From Salinibaculum rarum (lineage in GTDB: Archaea > Halobacteriota > Halobacteria > Halobacteriales > Haloarculaceae), in assembly GCF_030505615.1 (NCBI RefSeq), contig NZ_CP129992.1, forward strand, positions 496,001 through 560,000: DNA of 64,000 nucleotides, read 5' to 3'. The translations under genes were made by a program, and so were the position numbers. Below are positions 51,994-60,795 of the stretch, piece after piece. Numbering within the stretch: position 1 is the first letter of the stretch; every line of letters starts with the position of its first letter. The notes beneath the pieces are model-generated. The model saw only the letters and a program-made list of their open reading frames with translations. It was not told the DNA's origin and made no database searches.

Positions 51994-53493
51994 ATGGAGA
52001 CACAGACTACAGACGTCCTCGTCGTCGGTGCGGGCATCGCCGGGCTCGCGGCCGCGCTCGAAGCCGACAGCGAGGGTGCCGACGTGACGCTCGTGACGAA
52101 AGCCGAACGCCCCGAAGAAGCCTCGACGTGGTGGGCACAGGGCGGCATCGCCGTCACCCGCGACGACCCAGAGCAGTTCGCCGCCGACATCCACGACGCC
52201 GCTGCGGGAACCGCCGACCCCGATGCGGTCGACACACTCGTCGACGAGGCGGACGACGCCGTCCGCGACATCCTCGTCGAGACACTCGGTATCGAGTTCG
52301 ACACGAACGGCGACGGGTACGATTACGGCCAGGAAGCCGCCCACGACGAGCCGCGCATCCTCCACGTCGACGCGGCGACGGGCAGACACGTCCACGTCCC
52401 ATTCTTGAACTACGTCGCCGACGAGACGGACGTGATGATTCACGAAGACACCGCCGCGCTCAAGCTGATTCGACACGAGGGACGAGTGTACGGTGCGATG
52501 CTCGAGCACGACGGCGAGTGGGCACCGACCTTCGCCGGGACCACGGTACTCGCGACCGGCGGCATCGGCGCGCTCTACCCGCGGTCGACCAACCCCGCCG
52601 ACGCCACCGGCGACGGCATCGCGATGGCCGCACTCGCTGGCGCAGACGTTGCGGACATGGAGTACGTGCAGTTCCACCCGACCGCATACGACGGCGATGG
52701 TGAAGAGACGTTCCTCATCAGCGAGGCCGTCCGCGGCGAGGGTGCAATTCTCAGGAACGGCGACGGCGAGCGGTTCATGCCGGATTACCACGCCGACGCC
52801 GAACTCGCGCCGCGCGACGTGGTCGCTCGCGCTGTCAAAACGGAGCGAGAAGAGACGGGCGAGGTCGTACTGGACGTCTCCGACATCGACTTCGAGAGTG
52901 AGTTCCCGGACCTCGCCGAGAAGTGCGCCGCCAACGGTGTCGTACTTCCGGAGATTCCGGTCGCACCGGCCGAGCACTTCCTCTGTGGCGGCATCGACGT
53001 GGACGACCAGGGCCAGACGACCCTCGACCGGCTGTACGCCGTCGGGGAGTGTGCCCGAACGGGGGTCCACGGCGCGAACCGCCTCGCGAGTACGTCGCTG
53101 CTGGAGGGACTCGTCTGGGGTCGACGAGCGGGAGCGGCTGCGACGGGGTACGAACCACAGGAAATCGAGGCCCCGGAACTGCTCGACCGGGACCCGGCGC
53201 TCCCGGACAACTTCGCCCACGAGAAGTTCCACCGCCTCCGGCGCGTGATGGACGAACAGGTCGGCATCGAGCGCACGACCGACGGTCTCCAGCGCGCGCA
53301 GGCGGTGCTCCGCCGGCTGAAAGGCGAAGTCGACGCGTATGCGCGCACTCGGACCTCCCGGTCGCTGTACGAACTCCGTTCGGCGTCGGTCGTCTCCCTG
53401 CTCATTGCCCGGGCCGCTGCTGAGAACACAGAATCCGTGGGCTGTCACTACCTCGTCGAGGAAGGGGACGCCCCGGCGGCCGACGCCGACTGA
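51994..53493 (+). CDS. nadB: L-aspartate oxidase
   Basis: The product has 499 residues. It oxidises aspartate to iminoaspartate with FAD, supplying NadA. The FAD motif is VLVVGAGIAGLAAALEA near residues 8-24. STWWAQGGIAV, the substrate-binding HPTAYDG, and the C-terminal RLYAVGECARTGVHGANRLASTSLLEGLVWG are all family marks. The helical C-terminal domain follows. It is placed 3 bp after nadA and 2 bp before nadC. Confidence 0.94.
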   Translation: METQTTDVLVVGAGIAGLAAALEADSEGADVTLVTKAERPEEASTWWAQGGIAVTRDDPEQFAADIHDAAAGTADPDAVDTLVDEADDAVRDILVETLGIEFDTNGDGYDYGQEAAHDEPRILHVDAATGRHVHVPFLNYVADETDVMIHEDTAALKLIRHEGRVYGAMLEHDGEWAPTFAGTTVLATGGIGALYPRSTNPADATGDGIAMAALAGADVADMEYVQFHPTAYDGDGEETFLISEAVRGEGAILRNGDGERFMPDYHADAELAPRDVVARAVKTEREETGEVVLDVSDIDFESEFPDLAEKCAANGVVLPEIPVAPAEHFLCGGIDVDDQGQTTLDRLYAVGECARTGVHGANRLASTSLLEGLVWGRRAGAAATGYEPQEIEAPELLDRDPALPDNFAHEKFHRLRRVMDEQVGIERTTDGLQRAQAVLRRLKGEVDAYARTRTSRSLYELRSASVVSLLIARAAAENTESVGCHYLVEEGDAPAADAD

Positions 53494-53495
53494 CG

Positions 53496-54302
53496 ATGCT
53501 CACGGATTCCCAAATCGAGGCGTGGCTCCGCGAGGACGTGGGCCACCACGACGTGACCAATCAGGTGCCCGGCGAGACGACGGGGCGACTCGTCGCCAAA
53601 GAGTCGGGCGTCGCGGCCGGTCTCGACGCCGCCAGTTCTGTCTTCGACTATCTCGGTGTCGACTGCGAGATGACAGTCGAAGACGGCGAGTCGATTGCCA
53701 CCGGCGAGACCGTTCTCACCGCCAGCGGCGCAGCTCGGGACGTACTCCGCGGTGAGCGCGTCGCGGTCAACGTCGCCGGACACGCGTCCGGCATCGCGAC
53801 GAAGACCCGGAAAGCAGTAGCGAACGCCGACGAAGTCGCCGACGGCGTTCGTATCGCTGGGACCCGCAAGACGACGCCCGGGCTGCGCGGCATCGAGAAG
53901 CGCGCCGTCGTCGCCGGCGGCGGCGACACCCACCGGCTGGACCTCTCTCACATGGTGATGGTCAAGGACAACCACGTCACCGAGATGGGACTCTCGGGGG
54001 CTATCGAGCACTTCCGCGAGCGCGTCTCGTTCGCCACGAAAATCGAGGTCGAGGTCGAAACGCCCGCCGACGCGCCGCGGGCGGCCGAGGCCGGCGCGGA
54101 CATCGTCCTCCTGGATAATATGACACCAGAAGCGGTCAGTGAGGCCGTCGACGCGCTCCCCGCGGGGACGCTCGCCGAAGCCAGCGGCGGCATCACCGTC
54201 GCGGACGTCCCGGACTACGCGACGACGGGCGTCGACATCATCTCGATGGGGAGTCTTACCCACTCCGCGCCGACGCTTGATTACTCGTTTCGGACGGGGT
54301 AG
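53496..54302 (+). CDS. nadC: Nicotinate-nucleotide pyrophosphorylase (quinolinate phosphoribosyltransferase)
   Basis: The product has 268 residues. It turns quinolinate and PRPP into nicotinate mononucleotide. The marks are ERVAVNVAGHASGIAT, GTRKTTPGLRGIEKRAVVAGGGDTHRLDLSHMVMVKDNH with the active-site Arg, Lys and His, and EVEVETPADA. It closes the nadABC operon, so the window encodes the whole aspartate-to-NaMN route. Confidence 0.95.
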   Translation: MLTDSQIEAWLREDVGHHDVTNQVPGETTGRLVAKESGVAAGLDAASSVFDYLGVDCEMTVEDGESIATGETVLTASGAARDVLRGERVAVNVAGHASGIATKTRKAVANADEVADGVRIAGTRKTTPGLRGIEKRAVVAGGGDTHRLDLSHMVMVKDNHVTEMGLSGAIEHFRERVSFATKIEVEVETPADAPRAAEAGADIVLLDNMTPEAVSEAVDALPAGTLAEASGGITVADVPDYATTGVDIISMGSLTHSAPTLDYSFRTG

Positions 54303-54331
54303 GGACGGGCAGACGCAGTACCGACTCGTTG

Positions 54332-55636
54332 TCAGGCGAAGTCCTCGAAGGTCGGGCGGTCGTGGTCGCCGGGGAATCCGTCGACGGGCGCGGTCGTCTG
54401 GTCGCCACTTTCCATGTCTTTGACCGTCACTTCGTCGTTTTCCAGGTCCTGTTCGCCGACGATGACGACCGTCTCGGCGTTGATTGAGTCGGCGTAATCG
54501 AGTTGGGCACCGAAGCTCCGTCCGGAGATGTCCGACTCGACGACGTGGCCCAGACCGCGCAGGTCCCGCGCGATGCGTGCGGCCACGTCACGAGTGTCGC
54601 CCACCTGCAGGACGTAGTAGTCAGTCGAGAGTTCTTCCGCTGGCCAGACGCCGGCGCGCTGACAGAGCAATCCCAGCGTCGCGTGCCCCGGCGCGAAACC
54701 GACCGCAGGCGTGGGCTGTCCGCCGAATCCTTCGATGAGGTCGTCGTAGCGGCCGCCGCCAAAGACCGACCGCGACACCTCGCCGGTGGAGTCGAAACAC
54801 TCGAAGACGACGCCGGTGTAGTAGTCGAGGCCGCGCGCGGTCGTCAAGGAGAGCGTGCAGTTCTCCCGGACGCCAAAGTCCGTGGCGGCGTCGAGCACGT
54901 TCTTGAGGTTCTCGACGGCGGCCTCGACGCGGTCGGTCCCGGCGAAGGCGACGAGGTCCTCGAGTTCGTCCTCGGGTGTCTCGAGCAGGTCGTCGAACTC
55001 CACAGCCTGCGAGTCGGAGAGGCCCGCCGCCGAAAGCAGGCGGAAGTACTCGTCGTCGTCGACTTTCGCGCGCTTGTCGACGGCCCGAATCGCCGCGGTG
55101 GTGTCCACGTCGGCGTCGAACGACTCCAGGAGGCCACCGAGGATGTCGCGGTGAGAGACCTGGAAGTCGAAATCGTCGTCGGAGAGGCCAAGCGCAGAGA
55201 GTGCGTCGGCGGCGACGGCGAGAATCTCGGCGTCGGCCGCGGGGTCGGCAGAGCCGAAGATGTCGACGTTGGTCTGGTAGAACTCGCGAAAGCGGCCCTG
55301 CTGTGGTTCCTCGTAGCGCCAGAAGGGACGCGTCGAGACCCACTTGACGGGCTTGGAGAGTTCCTGCTGTTTTTCGACGAACATCCGCGCGACGCTCGGG
55401 GTGAGCTCGGGCGTCAGTGCCACCTCGCGGCCGCCCCGGTCCTCGAAGGCGTAGAGTTCTTCGACGATTTCCTCGCCGCTCTTGTCGACGTACATCTCGG
55501 TCGGTTCGAGCGCGGGCGTCCCGATTTCACGGAAGCCGTAGGCCGTGGCAGTGTCTTCGACGGTGTCGATGACCTGCCGTCGGGCCTGCATCTCCGCGGG
55601 GTAGAAGTCACGAAAGCCCTTGATGCGGTCGTACAT
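54332..55636 (-). CDS. hisS: Histidyl-tRNA synthetase
   Basis: The product has 434 residues of the class II synthetase type. Motif 2 is WRYEEPQQGRFREFYQTNVDIFG, the histidine-binding ARGLDYYTG and the motif 3 region FGGGRYDDL are present, and a C-terminal anticodon-binding domain spans about 325-420. It charges tRNA-His. The ATG at 55636 opens MYDRIKGFRDFYP, the normal N terminus; the long upstream extension overlaps the next gene and is rejected. Confidence 0.95.
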   Translation of the reverse strand: MYDRIKGFRDFYPAEMQARRQVIDTVEDTATAYGFREIGTPALEPTEMYVDKSGEEIVEELYAFEDRGGREVALTPELTPSVARMFVEKQQELSKPVKWVSTRPFWRYEEPQQGRFREFYQTNVDIFGSADPAADAEILAVAADALSALGLSDDDFDFQVSHRDILGGLLESFDADVDTTAAIRAVDKRAKVDDDEYFRLLSAAGLSDSQAVEFDDLLETPEDELEDLVAFAGTDRVEAAVENLKNVLDAATDFGVRENCTLSLTTARGLDYYTGVVFECFDSTGEVSRSVFGGGRYDDLIEGFGGQPTPAVGFAPGHATLGLLCQRAGVWPAEELSTDYYVLQVGDTRDVAARIARDLRGLGHVVESDISGRSFGAQLDYADSINAETVVIVGEQDLENDEVTVKDMESGDQTTAPVDGFPGDHDRPTFEDFA

Positions 55637-55671
55637 GTCCCGGGGTTCGACCAGGGCGCGCTTGAAAGCTT

Positions 55672-55947
55672 CTATGGCGACTCTTCTGTGTCCGCTTCGG
55701 TCTGTATCTCCTCGATTCGGTCGTCCAGTTCCTCGCGTGCCTCCTCGTCGGTCGCACCCCAGTAGGCGATAAGCGCAAGCGACAGGAGAAAGACGACGGC
55801 CCACCCGAGAGTCTCGTAGCCGTCGGGAACGTACAGATTAAAGAGACCATCGACGACGCCTTCGAGCGAAAACACGATGACGACCGGGCCGATCACCTCG
55901 CGGGGCAGAAAGTGGTCGACGTACGCACGCAGTACCTTCCAGTCCAT
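55672..55947 (-). CDS. Small membrane protein upstream of hisS
   Basis: The product has 91 residues with hydrophobic helices at about 18-38 and 44-64, then an acidic coiled tail (DEEAREELDDRIEEIQTEAD). No family is recognised. It ends 35 bp before hisS on the same strand, so it probably shares the transcript. The start at 55947 begins MDWKVLRAYV. Confidence 0.62.
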   Translation of the reverse strand: MDWKVLRAYVDHFLPREVIGPVVIVFSLEGVVDGLFNLYVPDGYETLGWAVVFLLSLALIAYWGATDEEAREELDDRIEEIQTEADTEESP

Positions 55948-56071
55948 ACCGGCACTCCGAGTGGGTCCCCCATAGAAACACCCGTTGTGGCCCGAACGCA
56001 GGTGTGTCACACCTCAACACACTCACATGCTAGATGAGGCCACCGGGCCAGTTCAAAGTATATAGGTGACA

Positions 56072-56078
56072 TGTATAG
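56072..56078 (+). promoter_or_regulatory. TATA-like box of the PadR gene
   Basis: The sequence tgtatag is centred about 31 nt before the ATG at 56106. A second TATA-like sequence, gtatatag (56058-56065), lies further upstream, so two starts are possible. Confidence 0.45.
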
Positions 56079-56105
56079 GTGTCTGCAAATACAACGAACA
56101 GTTGC

Positions 56106-56465
56106 ATGTCAGAGGCACAATCTGCATCGAAGACTCCCGACGTCACACCAGAACTGACCGCGTTTCAGCAGACGATTCTTACCGTTCTCGCGGAAGAGGC
56201 TCGCTACGGGCTCGCTATCAAGCGCGAACTCGAGACCTACTACGACACGGACGTCAATCACGGCCGACTCTACCCCAACCTCGACGACCTCGTCGCGGAG
56301 GGACTCGTAAAGAAGAGCGAACGTGACAAGCGAACCAACGAGTACACGCTCACCGACGAGGGCTACGAGGCACTGCTCGACGACATCGAGTGGACCGTCT
56401 CGAAGCTCAACACCAGCGACGAGCGCCGGGCTGACCTGGAAGAACTGCTCGCGCGCGCCGAGTAA
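56106..56465 (+). CDS. PadR-family transcriptional regulator
   Basis: The product has 119 residues. A winged helix spans about 16-95 with the PadR pattern FQQTILTVLAEEARYGLAIKRELETYY and NHGRLYPNLDDLVAEGLVKKSERDKRTNEYTLTDEGYEALLDDI. A short C-terminal helix follows for dimerisation. It is a DNA-binding repressor of the phage phi-H repressor-like type common in haloarchaea. The target is not known; the next gene is on the opposite strand. Confidence 0.85.
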   Translation: MSEAQSASKTPDVTPELTAFQQTILTVLAEEARYGLAIKRELETYYDTDVNHGRLYPNLDDLVAEGLVKKSERDKRTNEYTLTDEGYEALLDDIEWTVSKLNTSDERRADLEELLARAE

Positions 56466-56544
56466 CGACCCGTTTTCGGACTCTCCCCTTCGACACTCCC
56501 GACCGCACAGCCCCGCTTGTCCCCGTCAGCACGGACCGGCGCAG

Positions 56545-57642
56545 CTACGTCTCTGTCTCGGTCTCGGAACCCTCGTCGTCCTCCGCCGGCAGTCGCTTGA
56601 ACGCGTCTATAATCGCCTGTTTTGCCACCGCACCGCGGGTCGACCAGTGGTGGGCGTAATCGAGCATGTCGTCGTAAATATCGGGCTTGCAGCCGGCGGC
56701 TTTCGGGTGACCGCCACCGTTGACCTGCGCGGCGACCTCGTGACACCGCTCGAAGTTCTCGGTGCCGCGAATCGAGGCACTGCCGGCGGGTTTGACGATG
56801 ACGGCGGCGTCCGAGCCCTGCTCGCGGAGCGCCTCGGCGACCTCGTTTTGCGAGCACCGGCCGTACGTGACACCGACGGTCCACTCGTCGACCTCGCGGA
56901 GTTCCGCACGCTCGACGGCTTTCTCTATCAGCGCCTCCTTCTCGACGCGCTTCTCGGCGAGGTACTCCTCGACTTCGGGCGGGAGGTCCGCGCCGTGGGC
57001 CAGCACCGTCTCGATGTACTCCTCGGGTTCGGCCCAGTAGGCGTAATCCGCGATATCGTCGGAGCGGGGGTCCTCACGAATCCAGAGGTCGTGGTCGCGG
57101 GTCACCGCTGCGAGGTCGGCGTACTGCTCTTCGAAGTCGTAGTCGAGTTCGGCGAGTGCAACGTCGGCGGTACAGACCTCGTCGCTGTCACCGACGGTGA
57201 GGTCGACGCCGGCGTCGCGGACCGTCGCCGCGAGCTCCGGGTTCCACTGGTGGTGGTCGTACCAGGTGACACTGTCGACGCGCTCGACCAGCGCACTCAC
57301 GTCGGCGACGTCGTACTCGCTGTCGGGACAGAGGTCACAGACGAACACGTCGGCGGTGGGTTCTGCGTACTCGCTGGTCCACTCGATGGCCTCTTCGAGT
57401 TCGTGTGGCCCAGCGGGCAAGAGCGCCCCCTCGCCGCGAGCGACACGGACCAGCGCGGTACACGCGAGGCCGTCGGCGTCGGGGTCTGCGATGACAACCA
57501 CGTTCGCGTCCGCGAGCGTCTCCGCTGCCTCGCGTTCGGCCTGTTCTTCCTCGATAGAGTCCGGGCGGAAAAACCCCGTCCCGGGGAGAACAGACTTCCG
57601 TCCGATAGAGAGCCGGTCGTCGTCGATGAGCCAGTCGTCCAT
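56545..57642 (-). CDS. DHH-family phosphoesterase (RecJ-like)
   Basis: The product has 365 residues. The N-terminal DHH motifs are DPDADGLACTALVR, then the core YDHHQ, with VFVCDLCPDSEYD between them. The C-terminal DHHA1 domain ends in NGGGHPKAAG (about 322-331). It could act on single-stranded nucleic acid or on dinucleotides. A single gene, convergent with PadR; the final tail is acidic. Confidence 0.85.
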   Translation of the reverse strand: MDDWLIDDDRLSIGRKSVLPGTGFFRPDSIEEEQAEREAAETLADANVVVIADPDADGLACTALVRVARGEGALLPAGPHELEEAIEWTSEYAEPTADVFVCDLCPDSEYDVADVSALVERVDSVTWYDHHQWNPELAATVRDAGVDLTVGDSDEVCTADVALAELDYDFEEQYADLAAVTRDHDLWIREDPRSDDIADYAYWAEPEEYIETVLAHGADLPPEVEEYLAEKRVEKEALIEKAVERAELREVDEWTVGVTYGRCSQNEVAEALREQGSDAAVIVKPAGSASIRGTENFERCHEVAAQVNGGGHPKAAGCKPDIYDDMLDYAHHWSTRGAVAKQAIIDAFKRLPAEDDEGSETETET

Positions 57643-57762
57643 ACACCGTCGAACGGGCGAGCTACAAAGAAGGCCTCGGTCCCATCGTCTGGTCGGTGGT
57701 CTATCACTTCCGAGAGGTGCCGAGATGCGAAAAAGTGCCGGACAAAGAGCCGACCGGCCGTC

Positions 57763-58239
57763 TCAGTCCATCGCCGCGCCGAGGTCTTCCTCGATTTCGT
57801 CGTCGCTGAGCTGTCGAACCGTGAGAACGGGCGTCTTCGAGTGACGGACGATGCCCTCGGCGACGCTCCCGAGCAGGAACGCGTGGTCGCCGTGACGGCC
57901 GCGGGTGCCCATCGCGATGACGTCCGCGTCGTTGTCGTCGGCGTAGTCCGTGATTGTCTCTACTGGGTCACCCTCCTCGACAGCAGTGACCACGTTACAG
58001 TCAGGTACCTCCTCCGACGCGCGCGTTTCGACGGCTTCGACCGCCTCCCCGCCGGCGGTGGTAAGCGCGTTTTCGAGGTCGTCGCGGAGTTCGTCCGGCG
58101 AGGCAGCGACGTCACCGGCGTCGACGACGGAAAGGGCGTGGACAGTCGCCTCGAATCGGTCGGCAATATCGAGCGCCATCCGGACGGCGCGTTCGGCACT
58201 CTCTGACCCGTCCGTTGCGATGACGACCGTCTCGAACAT
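57763..58239 (-). CDS. Universal stress protein (UspA)
   Basis: The product has 158 residues. The fold marks are MFETVVIATDGSESAERAVRMALDIADRF at the start and the nucleotide-binding GTRGRHGDHAFLLGSVAEGIVRHSKTPVLTV (G-x2-G-x9-G type) near the C terminus, so ATP binding is likely. The start at 58239 is the ATG at the conserved N terminus. It is divergent from the next UspA gene, 90 bp away. Confidence 0.9.
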   Translation of the reverse strand: MFETVVIATDGSESAERAVRMALDIADRFEATVHALSVVDAGDVAASPDELRDDLENALTTAGGEAVEAVETRASEEVPDCNVVTAVEEGDPVETITDYADDNDADVIAMGTRGRHGDHAFLLGSVAEGIVRHSKTPVLTVRQLSDDEIEEDLGAAMD

Positions 58240-58329
58240 ACCTACCCGTACCACCGGCGGGTTAAAAAAGCCGCCCGGTTTCGCCACCGACCGGCGGCTT
58301 TTTGCCGGTGCCCCAACGATGTGACTGTG

Positions 58330-58773
58330 ATGGGCGTCGAACTCGACCTCGTGCTCGCGCCGGTCGACACCAGCGACGAGAGCGAACGCGCTGTCGACTA
58401 CGCGATCGCGGTCGCCGACCGCTACGGTGCGAATATGCATCTCCTACACGTCTTAGACGAGCGGGTCGCTCGCGGTATCGAGACCGGCGACGTGACCGCC
58501 GAGGCGGTAGCCGAGGAACACCGTGCGTTCACCGACCGGGTCCGCGAGCAGCTTGACGACAGTATCGGCCTCTCGAACAGCTCTGCGGCTGGCTTTTCCG
58601 CTCAGCGGCTCACCCAGACACCGGGCAGTGTCATCCTCGACGCCGCCGACGAACTCGACGCTGACTTTCTGGTGATTCCACGCGAAGTCGAGACCGACCA
58701 GCTCGATGCGACGCTTGGCAAAGCCGCACTCTACGTTCTCGAGTACGCGAGCCAGCCCGTTCTCTCGGTCTGA
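58330..58773 (+). CDS. UspA-like protein without the ATP-binding glycines
   Basis: The product has 147 residues with the Usp start LDLVLAPVDTSDESERAVDYAIAVADRY and end LYVLEYASQPVLSV. The C-terminal nucleotide loop of ATP-binding members (GxxGxxxxxxxxGS) is not present; the region reads IPREVETDQLDATLGKAALYV. It may therefore not bind ATP. Its stop codon abuts that of the acetyltransferase gene on the other strand. Confidence 0.82.
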   Translation: MGVELDLVLAPVDTSDESERAVDYAIAVADRYGANMHLLHVLDERVARGIETGDVTAEAVAEEHRAFTDRVREQLDDSIGLSNSSAAGFSAQRLTQTPGSVILDAADELDADFLVIPREVETDQLDATLGKAALYVLEYASQPVLSV

Positions 58774-59304
58774 TTACGTCTCGGCCAGCCGAATCGCCAT
58801 TTCGAGTTCGAAACTGGCGCTGTCTGTCGTCTCGAAGCCGACCTTCTCGTAGAGTCTGACCGCGGGGTCGTTCCACCGTTCGACGGACAGCCAGACCCGC
58901 GTAATGCCCTCTTCCTGGCCCCACCCCAGGAGCGACCGGACGAGTTCGGTCCCGATAAGCGCACCCTGGTACTCGCGGAGGACGAAAATTGCGAGTTCGA
59001 AGGCACCCGTCGTGTCGGGAACCAACATCGCGTGGCCGACGGCGTCGCCGTCGTAGAACGCGACGACGTTCAGGCAGTCATCGTCGACGACGTTCTCGAG
59101 CCACTCTTCGATAGCGTCTTCGCGGACCGGCGGCACACCCTGTGCGCGGTCTTCGGGGTTGAAATCGGCATACATCTCACACAGGTCGTCGATAGCATCA
59201 CTGTCGACCCGTTCGACGACGATGTCACGCCCCTCAGCGTCGGTGAACTCGCGGGGCGGTGTCGGGAAGTCGTCGACCGGCTCATCTGGGAATTCGGGAG
59301 TCAT
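58774..59304 (-). CDS. GNAT-family N-acetyltransferase
   Basis: The product has 176 residues. The acetyl-CoA motif region is LAIFVLREYQGALIGTELVRSLLGWGQEEGI, followed by VWLSVERWNDPAVRLYEKVGF, a typical GNAT ending. The substrate is not known. Its start overlaps the stop of the UspA gene upstream by 4 nt (59301-59304), so the pair is translated together. Confidence 0.87.
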   Translation of the reverse strand: MTPEFPDEPVDDFPTPPREFTDAEGRDIVVERVDSDAIDDLCEMYADFNPEDRAQGVPPVREDAIEEWLENVVDDDCLNVVAFYDGDAVGHAMLVPDTTGAFELAIFVLREYQGALIGTELVRSLLGWGQEEGITRVWLSVERWNDPAVRLYEKVGFETTDSASFELEMAIRLAET

Positions 59305-59666
59305 CTGACTAGAGTCACCGTCGTACTCGCGTTCAACAGAACGAACTCAGACACCGGGTCGAGTTGTATCTTTCCGAGTGGGCTGCGGTGGCCGCCGGCC
59401 AGCGCGATGCGGTCGAACTGCTCGTTTTCGGCCAGCGCCACGAGCGAACTCCCCGGGTCGCCCTCGAGTTGTCGGACCGGCGCCTCGAATCCGAGTTCGT
59501 CGAGTCGGTCTTGAACGTCCGCCTCTACGTCCGCCAGTGTGTCTCCGTCGGCGTCACTGTAGACAGCGACAGTGAGGTCGTCACCGGCCGCCCGGGCGCG
59601 CTGGACAGTCTCGTCCAGCGCCCGAAGCGAACGGTCCTCCTCGCCGACACCGAGCAGGATGTGCAT
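59301..59666 (-). CDS. Small UspA-family protein
   Basis: The product has 121 residues. It begins MHILLGVGEEDRSLRALDETV and ends with the Usp-type GGHRSPLGKIQLDPVSEFVLLNASTTVTLV, including a glycine-rich loop. It is short for the family but keeps the core. The start is the ATG at 59666; a longer frame upstream crosses the divergent DUF5806 promoter. It is coupled to the GNAT gene. Confidence 0.82.
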   Translation of the reverse strand: MHILLGVGEEDRSLRALDETVQRARAAGDDLTVAVYSDADGDTLADVEADVQDRLDELGFEAPVRQLEGDPGSSLVALAENEQFDRIALAGGHRSPLGKIQLDPVSEFVLLNASTTVTLVR

Positions 59667-59745
59667 ACAGATGCGTCGAAGCCGACAGTCAAAAGCCTCC
59701 CGGAGCGGCGACACCCTTTTTCGGTATCGGCTCCCACCAACGCGC

Positions 59746-60372
59746 ATGACAGACGACTCCGGGCCAGCAGACGACGCCGTCCAGCACGCCGCGGGTGGGG
59801 AAGGCGACGACACCGACGACCAGGAGACAGGCGACGCCAGCCCGGGCATCCCCGAGGACGTTCGCACCTACGACCGGTTTACGAAAATCGACGGGAGCAC
59901 GTACGACCGTGCCAACGAATTCCTCCGCGAGCGGACCTACATCACCGCCCGCGAGTGGGCCATCGCCCGCCTCTGTGCCGACTTCCGGACCGAGACGGGC
60001 GTCGAGATGACAAAGATTGGCGAGCACCTGCCCGAACTCGTCCCCTTCATGACCGACACCTACTCCCCACAGGCGGTCAACCAGGCCCGCCACTCCTTCG
60101 AGGAGAAAGTCCGGACCGCGGGCGCGACATTCCTCTACGGGGCGATGTCCGACTTTTTCACCGCGGAGGAACTCGACGACGTGATGTATGAGGCCACCGA
60201 AGTCGCGAAGTTCCTGCTCGAAGTCGAGGGCGTCGACCTCTCGGTCGAGGAGGAACTCCAGGCCGAAGACGACGTCTCGGAAGTGATGCGGGAGGTCCGC
60301 GAGCACAGCGCCGCCCTTCGTCACGACGACGTGACCTGCCCGGAGTGTGGCCACCACATCGAGACCGAGTAG
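59746..60372 (+). CDS. DUF5806 family protein
   Basis: The product has 208 residues. An acidic tail (1-35) leads into a helical domain with YDRFTKIDGSTYDRANEFLRERTYITAREWAIARLCADFRT and FYGAMSDFF-like sections, matching DUF5806. The C terminus has a CPECGHHI zinc half-site, possibly for metal binding across a dimer. The function is unknown. The next gene starts directly after its stop codon. Confidence 0.72.
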   Translation: MTDDSGPADDAVQHAAGGEGDDTDDQETGDASPGIPEDVRTYDRFTKIDGSTYDRANEFLRERTYITAREWAIARLCADFRTETGVEMTKIGEHLPELVPFMTDTYSPQAVNQARHSFEEKVRTAGATFLYGAMSDFFTAEELDDVMYEATEVAKFLLEVEGVDLSVEEELQAEDDVSEVMREVREHSAALRHDDVTCPECGHHIETE

Positions 60373-60795
60373 ATGAACGTCCGGACCCGGGTGCTCACCG
60401 TCGATTTCTCGCTTGCGGCCGGCGCGACGAGCATCGGCGCGCTCGGGACTGGCAGGTCGGTCGCGTGGGCCATCGGTATCGGCGTCTTCGGCGCCACAAT
60501 CGTCTGGTCGAGTCTCTACCTGACCGAGCAGACACCGGTTCTCACTGTCGTCGCCGAGCGGAGGCCGCTGTCCCATATCGGCGCGTTCGCGCTGTCGCTC
60601 GCTCTCGGGTTCGTGCTCGTCCTCGGGTGGACGGTCGTGGCCTCGCCAGCGGCCACGCTGTTGCTCGGGATGGGCCTTGGACTGGGGCTATATCGGACAC
60701 GCTACGGTCTTCTCGGGCCGATTCCACGGCGCCGCATCGAGCAGGCCCGCGGGACAGACGCGTTCAGTATCGACCCGCCGTCCGGTCAGTCCTGA
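60373..60795 (+). CDS. Small membrane protein following DUF5806
   Basis: The product has 140 residues with four hydrophobic segments (about 10-110) and a basic C-terminal tail. Its ATG follows the DUF5806 stop with no spacing, so it is co-translated. The family is not recognised. The last 10 bp overlap the end of the convergent pyrC gene. Confidence 0.62.
   Translation: MNVRTRVLTVDFSLAAGATSIGALGTGRSVAWAIGIGVFGATIVWSSLYLTEQTPVLTVVAERRPLSHIGAFALSLALGFVLVLGWTVVASPAATLLLGMGLGLGLYRTRYGLLGPIPRRRIEQARGTDAFSIDPPSGQS

Noticed and set aside
54332..55804. Longer HisS beginning at 55804
   Set aside because: The extra residues are Arg/Gly-rich, overlap the membrane-protein gene and precede the normal MYDRIKGFRDFYP start.
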